Assembly: GCA_040081715.1 (NCBI GenBank)
Contig: JBEBFY010000002.1
Span: 248,001 to 312,000 of the forward strand
From: CANKJK01 sp040081715
Lineage (GTDB): Bacteria > Acidobacteriota > Vicinamibacteria > Vicinamibacterales > UBA2999
Reading direction: 5' to 3'
DNA: 64,000 nt
Shown: in pieces, positions 43,722-52,940 of the stretch
Layout of the letters: every line of letters begins with the position of its first letter
Position numbering within the stretch: the first letter of the stretch is position 1
The notes under the pieces: generated by a model
Told to the model about the DNA's origin: nothing
Seen by the model: the letters and a program-made list of their open reading frames with translations, nothing else
Databases searched by the model: none
Made by a program: the position numbers and the translations under genes

Positions 43722-44420
43722 ATGATCGTCCTCGGACTGGACACCACGACCCGCCAGGGCAGCCTTGCGCTCATGCGCGACGGCGCACTGCTGGAGACAG
43801 CGGCGTTGCCGCCGGGACAACCCGCGGCATGTCTTCCGGCTGAGGTCGGGGCACTCGTCGCCCGGCACGCCATCAGCCTCGACCGGGTCGGGGCGTTTGC
43901 CGTGGCCGTGGGCCCTGGTTCATTCACGGGCCTCCGCATCGGTGTGGCGACGATGCAGGGATTCGCCGTCGCGCGGCAACGCCCCCTCATCGGGGTGTCG
44001 GGGCTCGACGCCCTTGCCCAGGAGGCCGGGGCTGGCGTGGTCGCCACCTGGGTGGACGCCTGGCGGGGGGAGGTCTACGCCGCCTGGTACCGGGACGGCG
44101 TGGCGGCCGGTGAGCCGACGGTCGACGAGCCCGGCTGCGTCCTCGCCGCGATCGAGCTGGCGTGCGGCGCGAGCCCGGTTCGATTTGCCGGTGACGGGGC
44201 GGAGCGGCACGGGGCGCGTATCGAAGGCGCCCACGCGCAGTGGACCCTCGTGGAGCCGGCCGCACCGCTCCTGGCCGGCCAGGTCGCGCGCATCGCCTTT
44301 CGCCGCCTGGAGGCGGGGGAGACGGGTGCACCTGGCGCCGTGCGGCCCCTCTATGTCCGCAGACCGGACGTGGAACTGGTCAGGAGCGGCCGCCGCGGGC
44401 AGGAGCAGCCGCCGGCATGA
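43722..44420 (+). CDS. tsaB: tRNA threonylcarbamoyladenosine modification protein TsaB
   Basis: Partner of TsaD in making N6-threonylcarbamoyladenosine at position 37 of ANN-decoding tRNAs. The 232-residue ASKHA-fold protein starts VLGLDTTTRQGSLALM and has the diagnostic GPGSFTGLRIGVATMQGFAV. tsaD and tsaE are not here. The stop overlaps the rimI start (ATGA), the common tsaB-rimI pairing. Confidence 0.95.
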   Translation: MIVLGLDTTTRQGSLALMRDGALLETAALPPGQPAACLPAEVGALVARHAISLDRVGAFAVAVGPGSFTGLRIGVATMQGFAVARQRPLIGVSGLDALAQEAGAGVVATWVDAWRGEVYAAWYRDGVAAGEPTVDEPGCVLAAIELACGASPVRFAGDGAERHGARIEGAHAQWTLVEPAAPLLAGQVARIAFRRLEAGETGAPGAVRPLYVRRPDVELVRSGRRGQEQPPA

Positions 44421-44878
44421 TGCCGCGTCGTGAGGTCATCGGGCCGCTCGACGATGACGAGGACCTGACCGGCGTCCTGGAGGTGGAGGCCCAAAGCTTC
44501 ACCAACCCCTGGACCCGCGAGATGTACCAGTGGGAGCTGACGAACCGCGACCTCTGCCGCATTTACGTGGTGCGGACGCCCGAGCACCGCGTGGCTGGCT
44601 TCTGCGCGTTCTGGCTCGTGTTCGACGAGATCCATATCAACAACGTGGCCCTCAGGCCGTCCTGCCGTGGGCTCGGCCTGGGCTCGGCCCTGATGCGCCA
44701 CGTGCTGGCGGAAGGCCGGAGGCTCGGCGCCCGGCGCGCCACGCTCGAGGTCCGGGCGTCAAATGCGGGGGCGCGGCGCTTGTACGAGCGGCTTGGATTT
44801 GGCGTCGCCGGCACGCGCCGCAACTACTATTCAAGCCCGGTCGAGGACGCGCTGATTCTCTGGCACGAGCACGTCTGA
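44417..44878 (+). CDS. rimI: Ribosomal protein S18-alanine N-acetyltransferase
   Basis: GNAT-fold acetyltransferase, 153 residues. The acetyl-CoA site is RPSCRGLGLGSALMRHVL (R/Q-x-x-G-x-G/A), and IHINNVALRPSC and ASNAGARRLYERLGF are the usual RimI blocks. The ATG (two in tandem, 44417 and 44420) lies in the tsaB stop. Substrate by family: the N-terminal alanine of ribosomal protein S18. Confidence 0.93.
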   Translation: MMPRREVIGPLDDDEDLTGVLEVEAQSFTNPWTREMYQWELTNRDLCRIYVVRTPEHRVAGFCAFWLVFDEIHINNVALRPSCRGLGLGSALMRHVLAEGRRLGARRATLEVRASNAGARRLYERLGFGVAGTRRNYYSSPVEDALILWHEHV

Positions 44879-44979
44879 CGCCCGCTCCGGTCGCGGTTGA
44901 TCGCAGCCCCCGGCTTTTGCTACCGTTCGCCCATACGGCACGTCAGACGACGCCTGCCGCACACGGAAGGAGGAGGCCC

Positions 44980-45195
44980 ATGATCAACGCCGAGTCCCAG
45001 GCGACGGATGCGCACCAGCAGACCGCCGAGCGCATCCGCCACCTGGCCACTGAGCACCACACGCTGGATGCCCGCCTGCACGAGCTCGAGACACACCTGC
45101 ATCTCACCGACGACGAGACCCTCGAGGAATCCCGCATCAAGAAACGCAAGCTCGCCCTCAAGGACGAGATCTCCCGCCTCGGTCACGAGGCGTAA
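44980..45195 (+). CDS. DUF465/YdcH family small coiled-coil protein
   Basis: 71 residues, helical, with the YdcH pattern HLATEHHTLDARLHELETH, a short turn and IKKRKLALKDEISRLGHEA. Function unknown. Behind a strong GGAAGGAGGAGG ribosome site, so highly translated. It stands alone about 100 bases after rimI. Confidence 0.88.
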   Translation: MINAESQATDAHQQTAERIRHLATEHHTLDARLHELETHLHLTDDETLEESRIKKRKLALKDEISRLGHEA

Positions 45196-45209
45196 CGGGG
45201 CTCCGTTTC
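45194..45209 (+). terminator. Possible weak terminator hairpin after the DUF465 gene
   Basis: AACGG and CCGTT pair around GGCT, overlapping the stop codon; only three Ts follow. Weak evidence. Confidence 0.25.
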
Positions 45210-45271
45210 GCGACGACCAGCGCTTGCTTGCTGCGCCGGCATGCGCATCCGCGTGTGCCGGCGTTACTACG

Positions 45272-45277
45272 TACAAT
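45272..45277 (+). promoter_or_regulatory. -10 box (TACAAT) before psd
   Basis: TACAAT ends 6 bases before GTG 45284; the transcript probably starts at the GTG. No ribosome site. Confidence 0.5.
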
Positions 45278-45283
45278 GCCCGT

Positions 45284-45922
45284 GTGCGTATCGATCCGGC
45301 CGGATGGCCATTTGTCCTGGGCGGAGGCGTGATCGCGGTCGCGGGTGTGGCGGTGACGGGGCTGCCGGGTGCCGCCCCCGGTGTCCTGCTGGCGGCGTTC
45401 TGCCTGTTCTTCTTTCGCGATCCCCACCGTGCGGTGCCCGAGGTGTCGTCACGAACCGTGCTGTCACCGGCCGATGGCCGCGTGATGTTCGCCGGGGAAC
45501 TCGTGGGGGAGGACCCGCCTGCCGGCACGTGGCGGCAAGTCTGCATCTTCCTGTCCCCGATGAACGTGCATATCAACCGCATTCCGTGGGGCGGCCTCGT
45601 GCGGCGCGTGCGCTATCATCCTGGCCGCTTCCTGCCGGCGTACACGCGGGAAGCGGGAGACCTGAATGAGTACGCCGAGGTCTGGGTGGAGCATGCCGGC
45701 CAGACCCTGGTGTTTCGGCAGATCGTCGGCCTGCTGGCCCGGCGAGTGGTCTGCCGTGTGCATGAGGGAGATCAGGTGACGACAGGACAGCGGTTCGGCG
45801 TCATGAAATTCGGATCCCGCATGGACATCTACGTGCCCGCGGGCACGACGATCCTGGTCAAGCCCGGGGACATCGTGACGGCCGGGATCACCCCCATCGC
45901 CATGCTGGGTGACGTCTCGTGA
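45284..45922 (+). CDS. psd: Phosphatidylserine decarboxylase, short form
   Basis: Makes phosphatidylethanolamine from phosphatidylserine, membrane-bound. The 212-residue protein is the short (archaeal-type) form: two N-terminal membrane segments, FFFRDPHRAVP, LSPADGRV, FLSPMNVHINRIPWGG, and the self-cleavage site Gly177-Ser178 in MKFGSRMDIYVP, where Ser becomes the pyruvoyl group. Starts from GTG and overlaps pssA by 4 bases, so the two steps are co-expressed. Confidence 0.95.
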   Translation: MRIDPAGWPFVLGGGVIAVAGVAVTGLPGAAPGVLLAAFCLFFFRDPHRAVPEVSSRTVLSPADGRVMFAGELVGEDPPAGTWRQVCIFLSPMNVHINRIPWGGLVRRVRYHPGRFLPAYTREAGDLNEYAEVWVEHAGQTLVFRQIVGLLARRVVCRVHEGDQVTTGQRFGVMKFGSRMDIYVPAGTTILVKPGDIVTAGITPIAMLGDVS

Positions 45923-46749
45923 GCCAGCCGGGCAGCGCGTCGGGGCTGCGGCTCATGCCGTCGAAGCCATCCAGTGCGAGCGAGTCGAGTACCCGCACAC
46001 GCCGGAGGGGGGTGTACCTCCTGCCCAGCCTCTTCACGATGGGCAACCTGTTCTGCGGCTATGCCTGTGTCGTCCACGCGCTGCGCGGCGAGTTCGCGTC
46101 AGGGGCGGTCTTCATCGGCATCGCCATCGTGCTCGACATGCTCGACGGCCGGGTGGCGCGGCTGACCGGCACATCGACGGCATTCGGCGTCGAGTTCGAT
46201 TCACTGGCCGATATCGTCTCGTTCGGCGTGGCCCCGGCCATCCTGTCGTTTGCGTGGGGTCTGGCGCCGCTCGGCCGGCTCGGCTGGGCGGCGGGGTTTG
46301 TGTTCGTCGCCGGCGCCGCGGTCCGTCTGGCGCGTTTCAACATCTCGACCGGCACGCAGGACAAGCGGTACTTCGCGGGGATGCCCAGCCCCGCGGCGGC
46401 CGGCATTCCCGCCGCAACGGTCTTCGCCTTTCCCGAAGGCATTCACACGTCGTACTCGGCGCTGGCCGTGCTGGCGATCGTCCTGGTACCGGGACTCCTG
46501 ATGGTGAGCACCCTCCGGTTCCGGAGCTTCAAGACCTTCGACCTCGGCGTGCGCCGCACCTATCCGATACTGATCGTGGTCGCGGGAGCCATTGCGCTCC
46601 TCGTCGCGCAGCCCGAGGTGGTGCTGATGGTCCTGGCCTATGCCTATCTGGCGTCCCCCTTCATCGGCCTGGTCCTGCAGCGGCTGCGCCGCGCCGGCAA
46701 GGACAACCCGCCAGTCGCCACGCCCCCCTCAGGCGATCCAGCCGGCTAG
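45919..46749 (+). CDS. pssA: CDP-diacylglycerol-serine O-phosphatidyltransferase
   Basis: Makes phosphatidylserine from CDP-diacylglycerol and serine. The CDP-alcohol phosphotransferase motif is complete: Asp73-x2-Asp76-Gly77-x2-Ala80-Arg81-x8-Gly90-x3-Asp94-x3-Asp98. About eight membrane helices in 276 residues. The GTG start sits in the psd stop codon (GTGA). The stop overlaps the convergent sensor kinase's stop by sharing CTAG. Confidence 0.95.
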   Translation: MSQPGSASGLRLMPSKPSSASESSTRTRRRGVYLLPSLFTMGNLFCGYACVVHALRGEFASGAVFIGIAIVLDMLDGRVARLTGTSTAFGVEFDSLADIVSFGVAPAILSFAWGLAPLGRLGWAAGFVFVAGAAVRLARFNISTGTQDKRYFAGMPSPAAAGIPAATVFAFPEGIHTSYSALAVLAIVLVPGLLMVSTLRFRSFKTFDLGVRRTYPILIVVAGAIALLVAQPEVVLMVLAYAYLASPFIGLVLQRLRRAGKDNPPVATPPSGDPAG

Positions 46750-49700
46750 GCCGAGCCGGGTCCGGACACCCAGCAGGGGAGCCACACGATCGCCTTCGTG
46801 CCCATGCCCGCCGCGCTCTCCATCGCGACCGTGCCTCCGCAGGCCTCAACGTTGCGGCGCGCGATCGGGAGCCCCAGCCCTGTGCCGGTCGCCTTGGTGG
46901 AGAAGTACGGTTCGAACGCACGCGCGAGCGCGCGGTCATCCATGCCAGGTCCCGAATCACCGACCGCGATCCGGATCCCGTTCCGGCCTGACACGCCGGC
47001 CGCCGGCCTCGCGTCCACGCTCACCACACCTGCGCCACCCATCGCCTGCAGTGCGTTTTCGAGCAGATTCGAGAGCGCCCGCGACGCCAGCACGGGATCC
47101 GCGGAGACAGGCGGAAGGTCCCGTGGCACGGCCAGCCTGAACTCGACCCGCCCGTCGGGCGCCGTCAGATAGGGCGCGAGAAGGTCATCGAGCAGCGCGG
47201 CGACATCCACGGCCTCCGGCCGGACCGTCGGTGCCGAAGCGAACGTCGAGAACTCGGACGCGATCGTCCTGAGCAGACGGACTTGCGTGAGGATCGTATC
47301 CGTGCAGGCAGCCACGACGCCGCCCATCGGGGCTCCTTGATCGGCATGCACGCGCCTGAGATGCTCCGCGTTCAATTGAATGGGCGTCAGCGGGTTCTTG
47401 ATGTCGTGGGCCACCTGTCGCGCCACCTCGGACCACGCCTCTAACCGGTTCGTCCGCTCCAGCTCGATCCGCTGCCGCCGAAGCTGCGAGGCCATGGTGT
47501 TGAAGTCTTCGGCCAGGCGCTGGAACTCTCCCGCCGACCGCACGAGCACCGACACGTCGAGGTCTCCGCGCCCGATGCGGCGGGTCGCGCGGGCCAGACG
47601 GCGAACCGGGTCAGCCATCCGCTCGGCGAAGAGGAACCCGACGGCACCGCCGCCCACGATGAAGACCAGCGCCACGAGCAAGACGCGGCGGTCGAGCAGA
47701 TCGATCTCCGCGTCGACCTCCTGTTGCCGCAGGGCGAGCGGCACTGTCACGACGGCCGGTGTGGCCGACGCCCGCATCGGGACACCGACGGTCAGGTACC
47801 GGACGTCGCCAAGCTGGTCCTCCGTCACGGACTCAGCGCGCAGGCCGAGGACGAGATCCCGGTAGATCGGCGCTGGCGTGCGGGGTGAGAGCCGCCCCGA
47901 GGCAAAGAGGGTCCGCCCGCTCGTGGCCGCAAGCGTTGCCCCGGTGTACACGTTCACGTCCTCACCCACCAGCCGGCTCACCCACACCAGCAGGTCGTCA
48001 TCCACCTCGCCGCCTCTGCCGGGCGCCAGATCCACGATGGCCCGCTCTGCGGCCGACGCGATGCGCACCGCGTCGAGCTCAATGCCCGCGCGAATCTGTC
48101 CGGCAACGGAGGCGCGAAACAGCAGCGCCAGCCCGAGGACCGGCACCACCGCCGCCGCGACGAAGGCCGCCAGCAGCCTCCGGTAATAGCTGGTGGTCAT
48201 GCCGCCCCAGAGGCTGCGGACGCTCGGCGCGCCTGGCGGGCCCAGCAACGCAGCCGCCAGCAGCGCCAGGACCACCATGACGCCGGCCACCACGAGCGCC
48301 TCGGCCAGGCCCGTGGCATGGCCGGCCCACGACGTGACCGGGAGACCCAGCGCGTGAATACCGCCGCGGTCGCTGAAGACCAGCACATCGTAGGCGTCTG
48401 CTCCCCGCGTGAGCGTGGTCCAGAAGGGGCGCCGGCTGACACCCGCACCCTCCAGTGCGGACTCGGTGAGTGTCCAGGCCGCCGCGCGTGACGCGTACAG
48501 CGACCGGCCACTCCATCCGTAGACCGCATACTCGACGTCGCGGCCGAGGACGCCGGGGGCCGGCCGCCCTTCGCCGCTGCGCAGCAACTCGATGTAGGGG
48601 CTCGCGGGCGCCAGGAAGGGCAGATCGCCGGGGTCCAGGGTCGCATGCAGCGTGACCGCGCCCGCCACCGCGCCGTCGGCCCCGCACACGCCGCGCGCCG
48701 CGCGCCAGACGCGGCGGTCCTCGCCGAAAAATGGTGCGACCTCCTCGGAGATCGCCCACTCACACTCCACCTCACCGCTCTGGCCGTCGGGCGCGGACAC
48801 CTCAGGGAGGTTGAAGGCGAACCGGCTCAGCAGCCGGCCCGAACTGTCGGAGAGCTCGACCGAGGAACTGACTGGCGCCGAGAGGCCTGTGGCCTGCCAG
48901 AGGCCGAAGGCCCGCTCCGTGTTCACGGCAGCTCCCGTGCCCGGGCCAGGGGAGAGCAACGTGGTCAGACCGGCGTAGGCATCGACTGCAGCCATCGCCT
49001 CCTGAAGCCGTGCCTTCACGCCATCGCGCTGGCCGAGCACGTCGGCGGCCAGACGCGTCTCGACGAGGGCGCGTGCCGTACGGGCGGTCACCACGGCCAC
49101 GCCCGGATAGATCGCGATTGCCCCGACACCCAGCGCGAGGCCGGCGTACGCGGCGCGCCAGCCGACGGCTCCACGTCGCAGCGTCCGTTCGAGTGACCCG
49201 CCAGCCACGGCGCCAAGCGCGCAGGCGAGCGCCAGCATGGCCGCGCCGGCGTCACCGCCGGCCAGCCCACCCGTGGTCGCGCGCCACACGTACATGCCGA
49301 CCAGCGGCAGCAGCAAGCCCGCGACGATGGGTGCTGATGGCGTTCGCCACGGCCGGCGCGCACGCAAGATGGTGACCCCCAGCAGCACGACGGCTGCGCC
49401 CAGCCCGACCAGCGCCATCTGGAGCATGAGCCGCCCCGGGTTCCAGTCGAGGATCGCAAACTGCCGCAGGTCGTAGGTCGTGCTCAGCGCCGTGTCGCGC
49501 ACGACGCGACGGTAGACCTCGACAAGGGCGACGAGCGCGAGGCCGCGCAGCAGCGCCTCTCCACCCACCCTCACGCAGGACGCCGTGCGGGGCCGAGTGC
49601 CGCGCGGCCGCACGGTCATCGCCGCCGTCGTGGCGGCCAGGGCCGCCAGGGCCAGAAGGAGCGCGGCCGACAGCGCTGCGTCGAGCGGCGACCGCAGCAG

Positions 49701-50741
49701 GGGGTTCGAGACGGAGGCGTAGCGCACGGCGGTGAGCGCATCGTGTGGCCACCAGTCGGCGGGCGACGCGAGCCGGACGGCCCACCACGCCCCCGCCAGA
49801 GGCAGCGCCGTGAACAACGATGCAGGCCAGCGCTGGCTGTGCGGCACGTGCGCGCGCCAGACCAGCAACGGGCGGAGGAGCAGGAGGAGCCCGAGCGCAA
49901 CGATCGTCAGCGAGGCCGAGCGGATCCCCAGCTTCCAGCGCAGGGCGCGCAGGGCCGCGTCGGCGTCGCTGACCTCGCCGGAGAACAACACCTCACCGGA
50001 GGGCGCTGCGATCCGGAAGGTCGGTGCAGCCGCTCCGGAATCCGCCGGCGGGGCAGCCGGGCTCCGGAGGCCGACCACTCGCGTGCCGATCCGCCAAAAT
50101 CCATGACGGGTGGATCCAGCCCCGGGCTCCTCGGGAAGCGTCCACTCGACCAGCACAGCACCGTGGCCAGCACCGCTGCCGGACCCACCGGGGCGGCCTG
50201 GCTGTGTGCCGTTACCGGATGGCCCCGCCCGATCGACAAGTGCCCTGGCGTGCCAGATCCGCACGACCGCGTCGCCGACGGTGGCCCCCCAGACTGACCG
50301 CCGGGCGGCGCCTTGGGTGCCTGCCGCGGCGCGTCCACTCCAGGCCAGCGCGATGCCATCCGGCCCCTCGAAGGTGACGCCAATCGCGCTTTCGTCCACA
50401 CCGGCCGGCAGGGACTCGACCCTGGCGGTCCGGGCCCGAGCGAGCCGGTCGAAGAGCACCCTGAGATCCTCGTCACGCAGGGACTCCTGGACAGAGGCGA
50501 CCATGGACTCGACGTCGACAGCCAGTCCTTCCATGACCGCGATGACCGCCAGTGCCGTCTGCTCGGCGTCCTGGCCCGCAATGGCGGCCGCCGCGGCTGG
50601 CACAGCCCCCATGGTCCGATCGACAGCCACGGTGCCACCGATGTACACGGCGCCGGCGGCCAGCAGGGTCGGCACGAACCACCGCATGACCTCTCGCCAG
50701 GGCACGGGCAATCGACGCTGTCCGGTCTGGGGGAGTCGCAC
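46746..50741 (-). CDS. Very large NtrY-like membrane sensor histidine kinase
   Basis: 1331 residues from GTG 50741 (1313 from ATG 50687). After an initial membrane helix comes a periplasmic domain (about 45-325), then about eight membrane helices (325-640), a second extracytoplasmic domain (640-900), further helices, HAMP (near 1020-1070), the HisKA box with His1112 in QVAHDIKNPLTPIQLNAEHL and the ATPase motifs NLLENALQAM, GDSGPGMD and EPYFSTKATGTGLGLPIA. The kinase core is NtrY type, but no response regulator is adjacent. The frame is open up to 50855, beyond the next gene's start. A TATCCT box supports the GTG start. Confidence 0.85.
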   Translation of the reverse strand: MRLPQTGQRRLPVPWREVMRWFVPTLLAAGAVYIGGTVAVDRTMGAVPAAAAAIAGQDAEQTALAVIAVMEGLAVDVESMVASVQESLRDEDLRVLFDRLARARTARVESLPAGVDESAIGVTFEGPDGIALAWSGRAAAGTQGAARRSVWGATVGDAVVRIWHARALVDRAGPSGNGTQPGRPGGSGSGAGHGAVLVEWTLPEEPGAGSTRHGFWRIGTRVVGLRSPAAPPADSGAAAPTFRIAAPSGEVLFSGEVSDADAALRALRWKLGIRSASLTIVALGLLLLLRPLLVWRAHVPHSQRWPASLFTALPLAGAWWAVRLASPADWWPHDALTAVRYASVSNPLLRSPLDAALSAALLLALAALAATTAAMTVRPRGTRPRTASCVRVGGEALLRGLALVALVEVYRRVVRDTALSTTYDLRQFAILDWNPGRLMLQMALVGLGAAVVLLGVTILRARRPWRTPSAPIVAGLLLPLVGMYVWRATTGGLAGGDAGAAMLALACALGAVAGGSLERTLRRGAVGWRAAYAGLALGVGAIAIYPGVAVVTARTARALVETRLAADVLGQRDGVKARLQEAMAAVDAYAGLTTLLSPGPGTGAAVNTERAFGLWQATGLSAPVSSSVELSDSSGRLLSRFAFNLPEVSAPDGQSGEVECEWAISEEVAPFFGEDRRVWRAARGVCGADGAVAGAVTLHATLDPGDLPFLAPASPYIELLRSGEGRPAPGVLGRDVEYAVYGWSGRSLYASRAAAWTLTESALEGAGVSRRPFWTTLTRGADAYDVLVFSDRGGIHALGLPVTSWAGHATGLAEALVVAGVMVVLALLAAALLGPPGAPSVRSLWGGMTTSYYRRLLAAFVAAAVVPVLGLALLFRASVAGQIRAGIELDAVRIASAAERAIVDLAPGRGGEVDDDLLVWVSRLVGEDVNVYTGATLAATSGRTLFASGRLSPRTPAPIYRDLVLGLRAESVTEDQLGDVRYLTVGVPMRASATPAVVTVPLALRQQEVDAEIDLLDRRVLLVALVFIVGGGAVGFLFAERMADPVRRLARATRRIGRGDLDVSVLVRSAGEFQRLAEDFNTMASQLRRQRIELERTNRLEAWSEVARQVAHDIKNPLTPIQLNAEHLRRVHADQGAPMGGVVAACTDTILTQVRLLRTIASEFSTFASAPTVRPEAVDVAALLDDLLAPYLTAPDGRVEFRLAVPRDLPPVSADPVLASRALSNLLENALQAMGGAGVVSVDARPAAGVSGRNGIRIAVGDSGPGMDDRALARAFEPYFSTKATGTGLGLPIARRNVEACGGTVAMESAAGMGTKAIVWLPCWVSGPGSA

Positions 50742-50747
50742 GCCGTC

Positions 50748-50753
50748 AGGATA
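50748..50753 (-). promoter_or_regulatory. -10 box (TATCCT) before the sensor kinase
   Basis: On the minus strand TATCCT ends 6 bases before GTG 50741, with no ribosome site, consistent with a leaderless transcript. Confidence 0.4.
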
Positions 50754-50814
50754 CGAGATGCGCGAAGGGCCGGGCGTATTTGTCACCGCACCGCGGATCC
50801 GCGACACTAGCGGC

Positions 50815-51822
50815 ATGTCAGCCGTCCGTCCGGTGTTGAAGCGGGGCCTGCTCATCGCCGCCGCGAACTGGCAGGTGACGGTGATTCAGTCCGCGGCCGA
50901 CTCGATCTTCAAGCTGCTCGTGGCGGTGCCCACGGTCGGCGGCGTGGTGTTCATGGCGCTCATGATTGGCGCCGAGCCCGAGGGCCTCCTCTCCCTTGAC
51001 TGGCGCGATCTGATTGCCACCGTCGTGGGGACGCTGCTGTCCCTGCCGCTCGTGCTGATCGCGTTTGGGCTGTCCCTGGCCGTGGTTGTCGGGGGCGGGT
51101 CGCTCTTCATGTTCCTCGTCAAGGGTGGAACCATCGCGGCGCTGGTGTCGGCGGAGCGTCAACCGCCACACGCCACCAGCCTGGAAGACTCCCATTCGCC
51201 TCTGGCGCAGGTTGCCGCCGTGGCCGCCTTCACGGTGGATGGCTTCTTCAGCGACTGTGCACGATATTTTGCCCGCTACACCCGGCTCGGGCTGATCCTG
51301 GTGGGCGTCTATGCGGTGTCGGCCGGAGTGTTCCTGTCCGCAGGCGTGGCGCTGGCCGGAGCAGGCGGGCTGGCCACGAGCGCCTCGCTGTCGCTGCTGT
51401 TTGTCGCGTGGGTCACGCTGGTCAACCTGACGTATCTGCTCATCCAGATCATCATCGTGGCCGACGACTGCCAGGTGCATGACGCCATCCGGCGCGTGGC
51501 CGGACTGGCCCGCGGTGACTGGCGTGCAATTGGGGCCATCTTCGTTGTGGTGCTGATCGTCGTTGCCCTGGGGACGGTCGTCTCCATCGTCGCGATGGGA
51601 GCGCTGAGCCTCATCTCGTTTGTTCCGCTCATCGGCCTCGCCGTGCTGCCGGTGCAACTGGTGGCGTGGCTCTTCCGCGCGCTCGTGTTTCAGTTCATCG
51701 ACCTGGGCGCCGTCGGCGCGTACGCCGGCCGGTTCCGCGCGTCGCGTGCCGTCGCCGCTAACGGGAACTCGCTGGCAGGCCTGTCCGCTCGGGAGCCAGC
51801 AGACGCCCGGGGAGCGTCGTGA
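50815..51822 (+). CDS. Polytopic membrane protein of unknown function
   Basis: 335 residues, about six hydrophobic segments (VGGVVFMALMIGA, IATVVGTLLSLPLVLIAFGL, a Gly-rich helix SLAVVVGGGSLFMFLVKGG and three later ones). No enzyme motif recognised. Acidic and serine-rich inner loop HATSLEDSHSPLA. Divergent from the sensor kinase with a 73-base gap, a common layout for a sensor's partner, but not proof. The 3' end overlaps the propeller gene by 65 bases on the other strand. Confidence 0.7.
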   Translation: MSAVRPVLKRGLLIAAANWQVTVIQSAADSIFKLLVAVPTVGGVVFMALMIGAEPEGLLSLDWRDLIATVVGTLLSLPLVLIAFGLSLAVVVGGGSLFMFLVKGGTIAALVSAERQPPHATSLEDSHSPLAQVAAVAAFTVDGFFSDCARYFARYTRLGLILVGVYAVSAGVFLSAGVALAGAGGLATSASLSLLFVAWVTLVNLTYLLIQIIIVADDCQVHDAIRRVAGLARGDWRAIGAIFVVVLIVVALGTVVSIVAMGALSLISFVPLIGLAVLPVQLVAWLFRALVFQFIDLGAVGAYAGRFRASRAVAANGNSLAGLSAREPADARGAS

Positions 51823-52936
51823 GCGGCGCCGTCCTCGGGTCGCGCAGCATCAGACGTTCCGGGCGGAATCCGAGTAACTGGCCCTCACGGGTCGCCACGA
51901 CCAGCGCCGTCCGGTAGGGCACAAGCGCCAGCGTCAGGGCCGGCGAACCCGCCAGTTCCGAGGCTGGCGCCAGGATTCCGAGACTCACGCCGGTCTTGCG
52001 CGAAAACCCTTCAAGCCTCGGCGCCACGCCAGAGACCACGGCCAGCCCCCTGAGGGCGAGGGGAGGGGCACCGGGCCGGGTGGCGAGCGCCGCCTTCCAT
52101 CGCTGGTTGCCGCTGCCGGCGTCCAGCGCCCGGATGAGGTTGTCGAGCGTCAGCACATAGACGCGATCGCCGTCCACGACGGCTCCCGCCACATCCCCGC
52201 CCATTCGCCACTGCCAGACGGTCGCGCCGTCCGAGGCCCGGAGTGCCCAGAAGGCGTTCGTGCTGGAACCCACGAACAGACGGTCGGGCGTACCCGCCGG
52301 GGGACTGAGCCGGCCGGCGAGCCGGCGTTGCCACCGGACGAGACCACGATCGAGATCGAGAGCCGTGACGTGCCCGGCTTCATCCACGACCGACACACGG
52401 CCGGTTGTCACGAGCATCGGAGGCGTCACACGCCCCGGCAACTGCTCGCGCCAGCGCTCGACTCCGTCGGACGCAGAGAGGGCGAGCAGGATCCCCTGCG
52501 TCGTGCCCACCAGAACGAGCCCGTCGGCGGCGGTCAGTGCGACAGCCGGATCGGGCAGGGGCCTGCTCCACACGGGGCCTCCACCGCCAGTGGCGAAGGC
52601 CACGACCTGGGTCGAGCCAGCGATGAGGACGAGGTCGCCCGAGACGGCGGGAGCCACAGTGGCGCCGGCTTCAACGGACCAGACGATCTCACCCGAGGCG
52701 AGATCCGCCGCCAGCATCGATCCGTCCCTGAGTGCGACATAGGCGTGCCGCTCGTCCAAAGCCGGGCCCGACACGGGCGGACTTGGAAGCGTGGTCGTCC
52801 ACGCCGCCTCGAGCGGAAACAGGGGGGCGGGCGCTTCGGCCCTCTCGATCACGGAGCGTGGCCCGGCCCCGAGGCTTGCGACCACCGCAAGCGCGCCGAG
52901 CACACAAGATGTTGGTGTGCTGGTGGAACGAACCAC
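51758..52936 (-). CDS. PQQ-type beta-propeller protein, secreted
   Basis: 392 residues from GTG 52936, with a signal peptide (CVLGALAVVASLGAG) and repeated propeller blades of the PQQ/BamB kind, each with the pattern 'A.DG..LW' (ALSASDGVERWREQL, ALDLDRGLVRWQRRL, ALRASDGATVWQWRM, ALDAGSGNQRWKAAL). The blades may serve as a scaffold, as in the outer-membrane assembly factor BamB, or bind a ligand. I choose GTG 52936 because a -10-like TATTAT lies 5 bases before it; the GTG at 52984 has AGGAGG five bases upstream and remains possible. Confidence 0.8.
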   Translation of the reverse strand: MVRSTSTPTSCVLGALAVVASLGAGPRSVIERAEAPAPLFPLEAAWTTTLPSPPVSGPALDERHAYVALRDGSMLAADLASGEIVWSVEAGATVAPAVSGDLVLIAGSTQVVAFATGGGGPVWSRPLPDPAVALTAADGLVLVGTTQGILLALSASDGVERWREQLPGRVTPPMLVTTGRVSVVDEAGHVTALDLDRGLVRWQRRLAGRLSPPAGTPDRLFVGSSTNAFWALRASDGATVWQWRMGGDVAGAVVDGDRVYVLTLDNLIRALDAGSGNQRWKAALATRPGAPPLALRGLAVVSGVAPRLEGFSRKTGVSLGILAPASELAGSPALTLALVPYRTALVVATREGQLLGFRPERLMLRDPRTAPLTTLPGRLLAPERTGLPASSR

Positions 52937-52940
52937 GCCA

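Noticed and set aside
46746..46749. Shared stop codons (CTAG) of pssA and the sensor kinase as a special signal
   Set aside because: Convergent genes sharing CTAG is common in dense genomes and shows nothing more.
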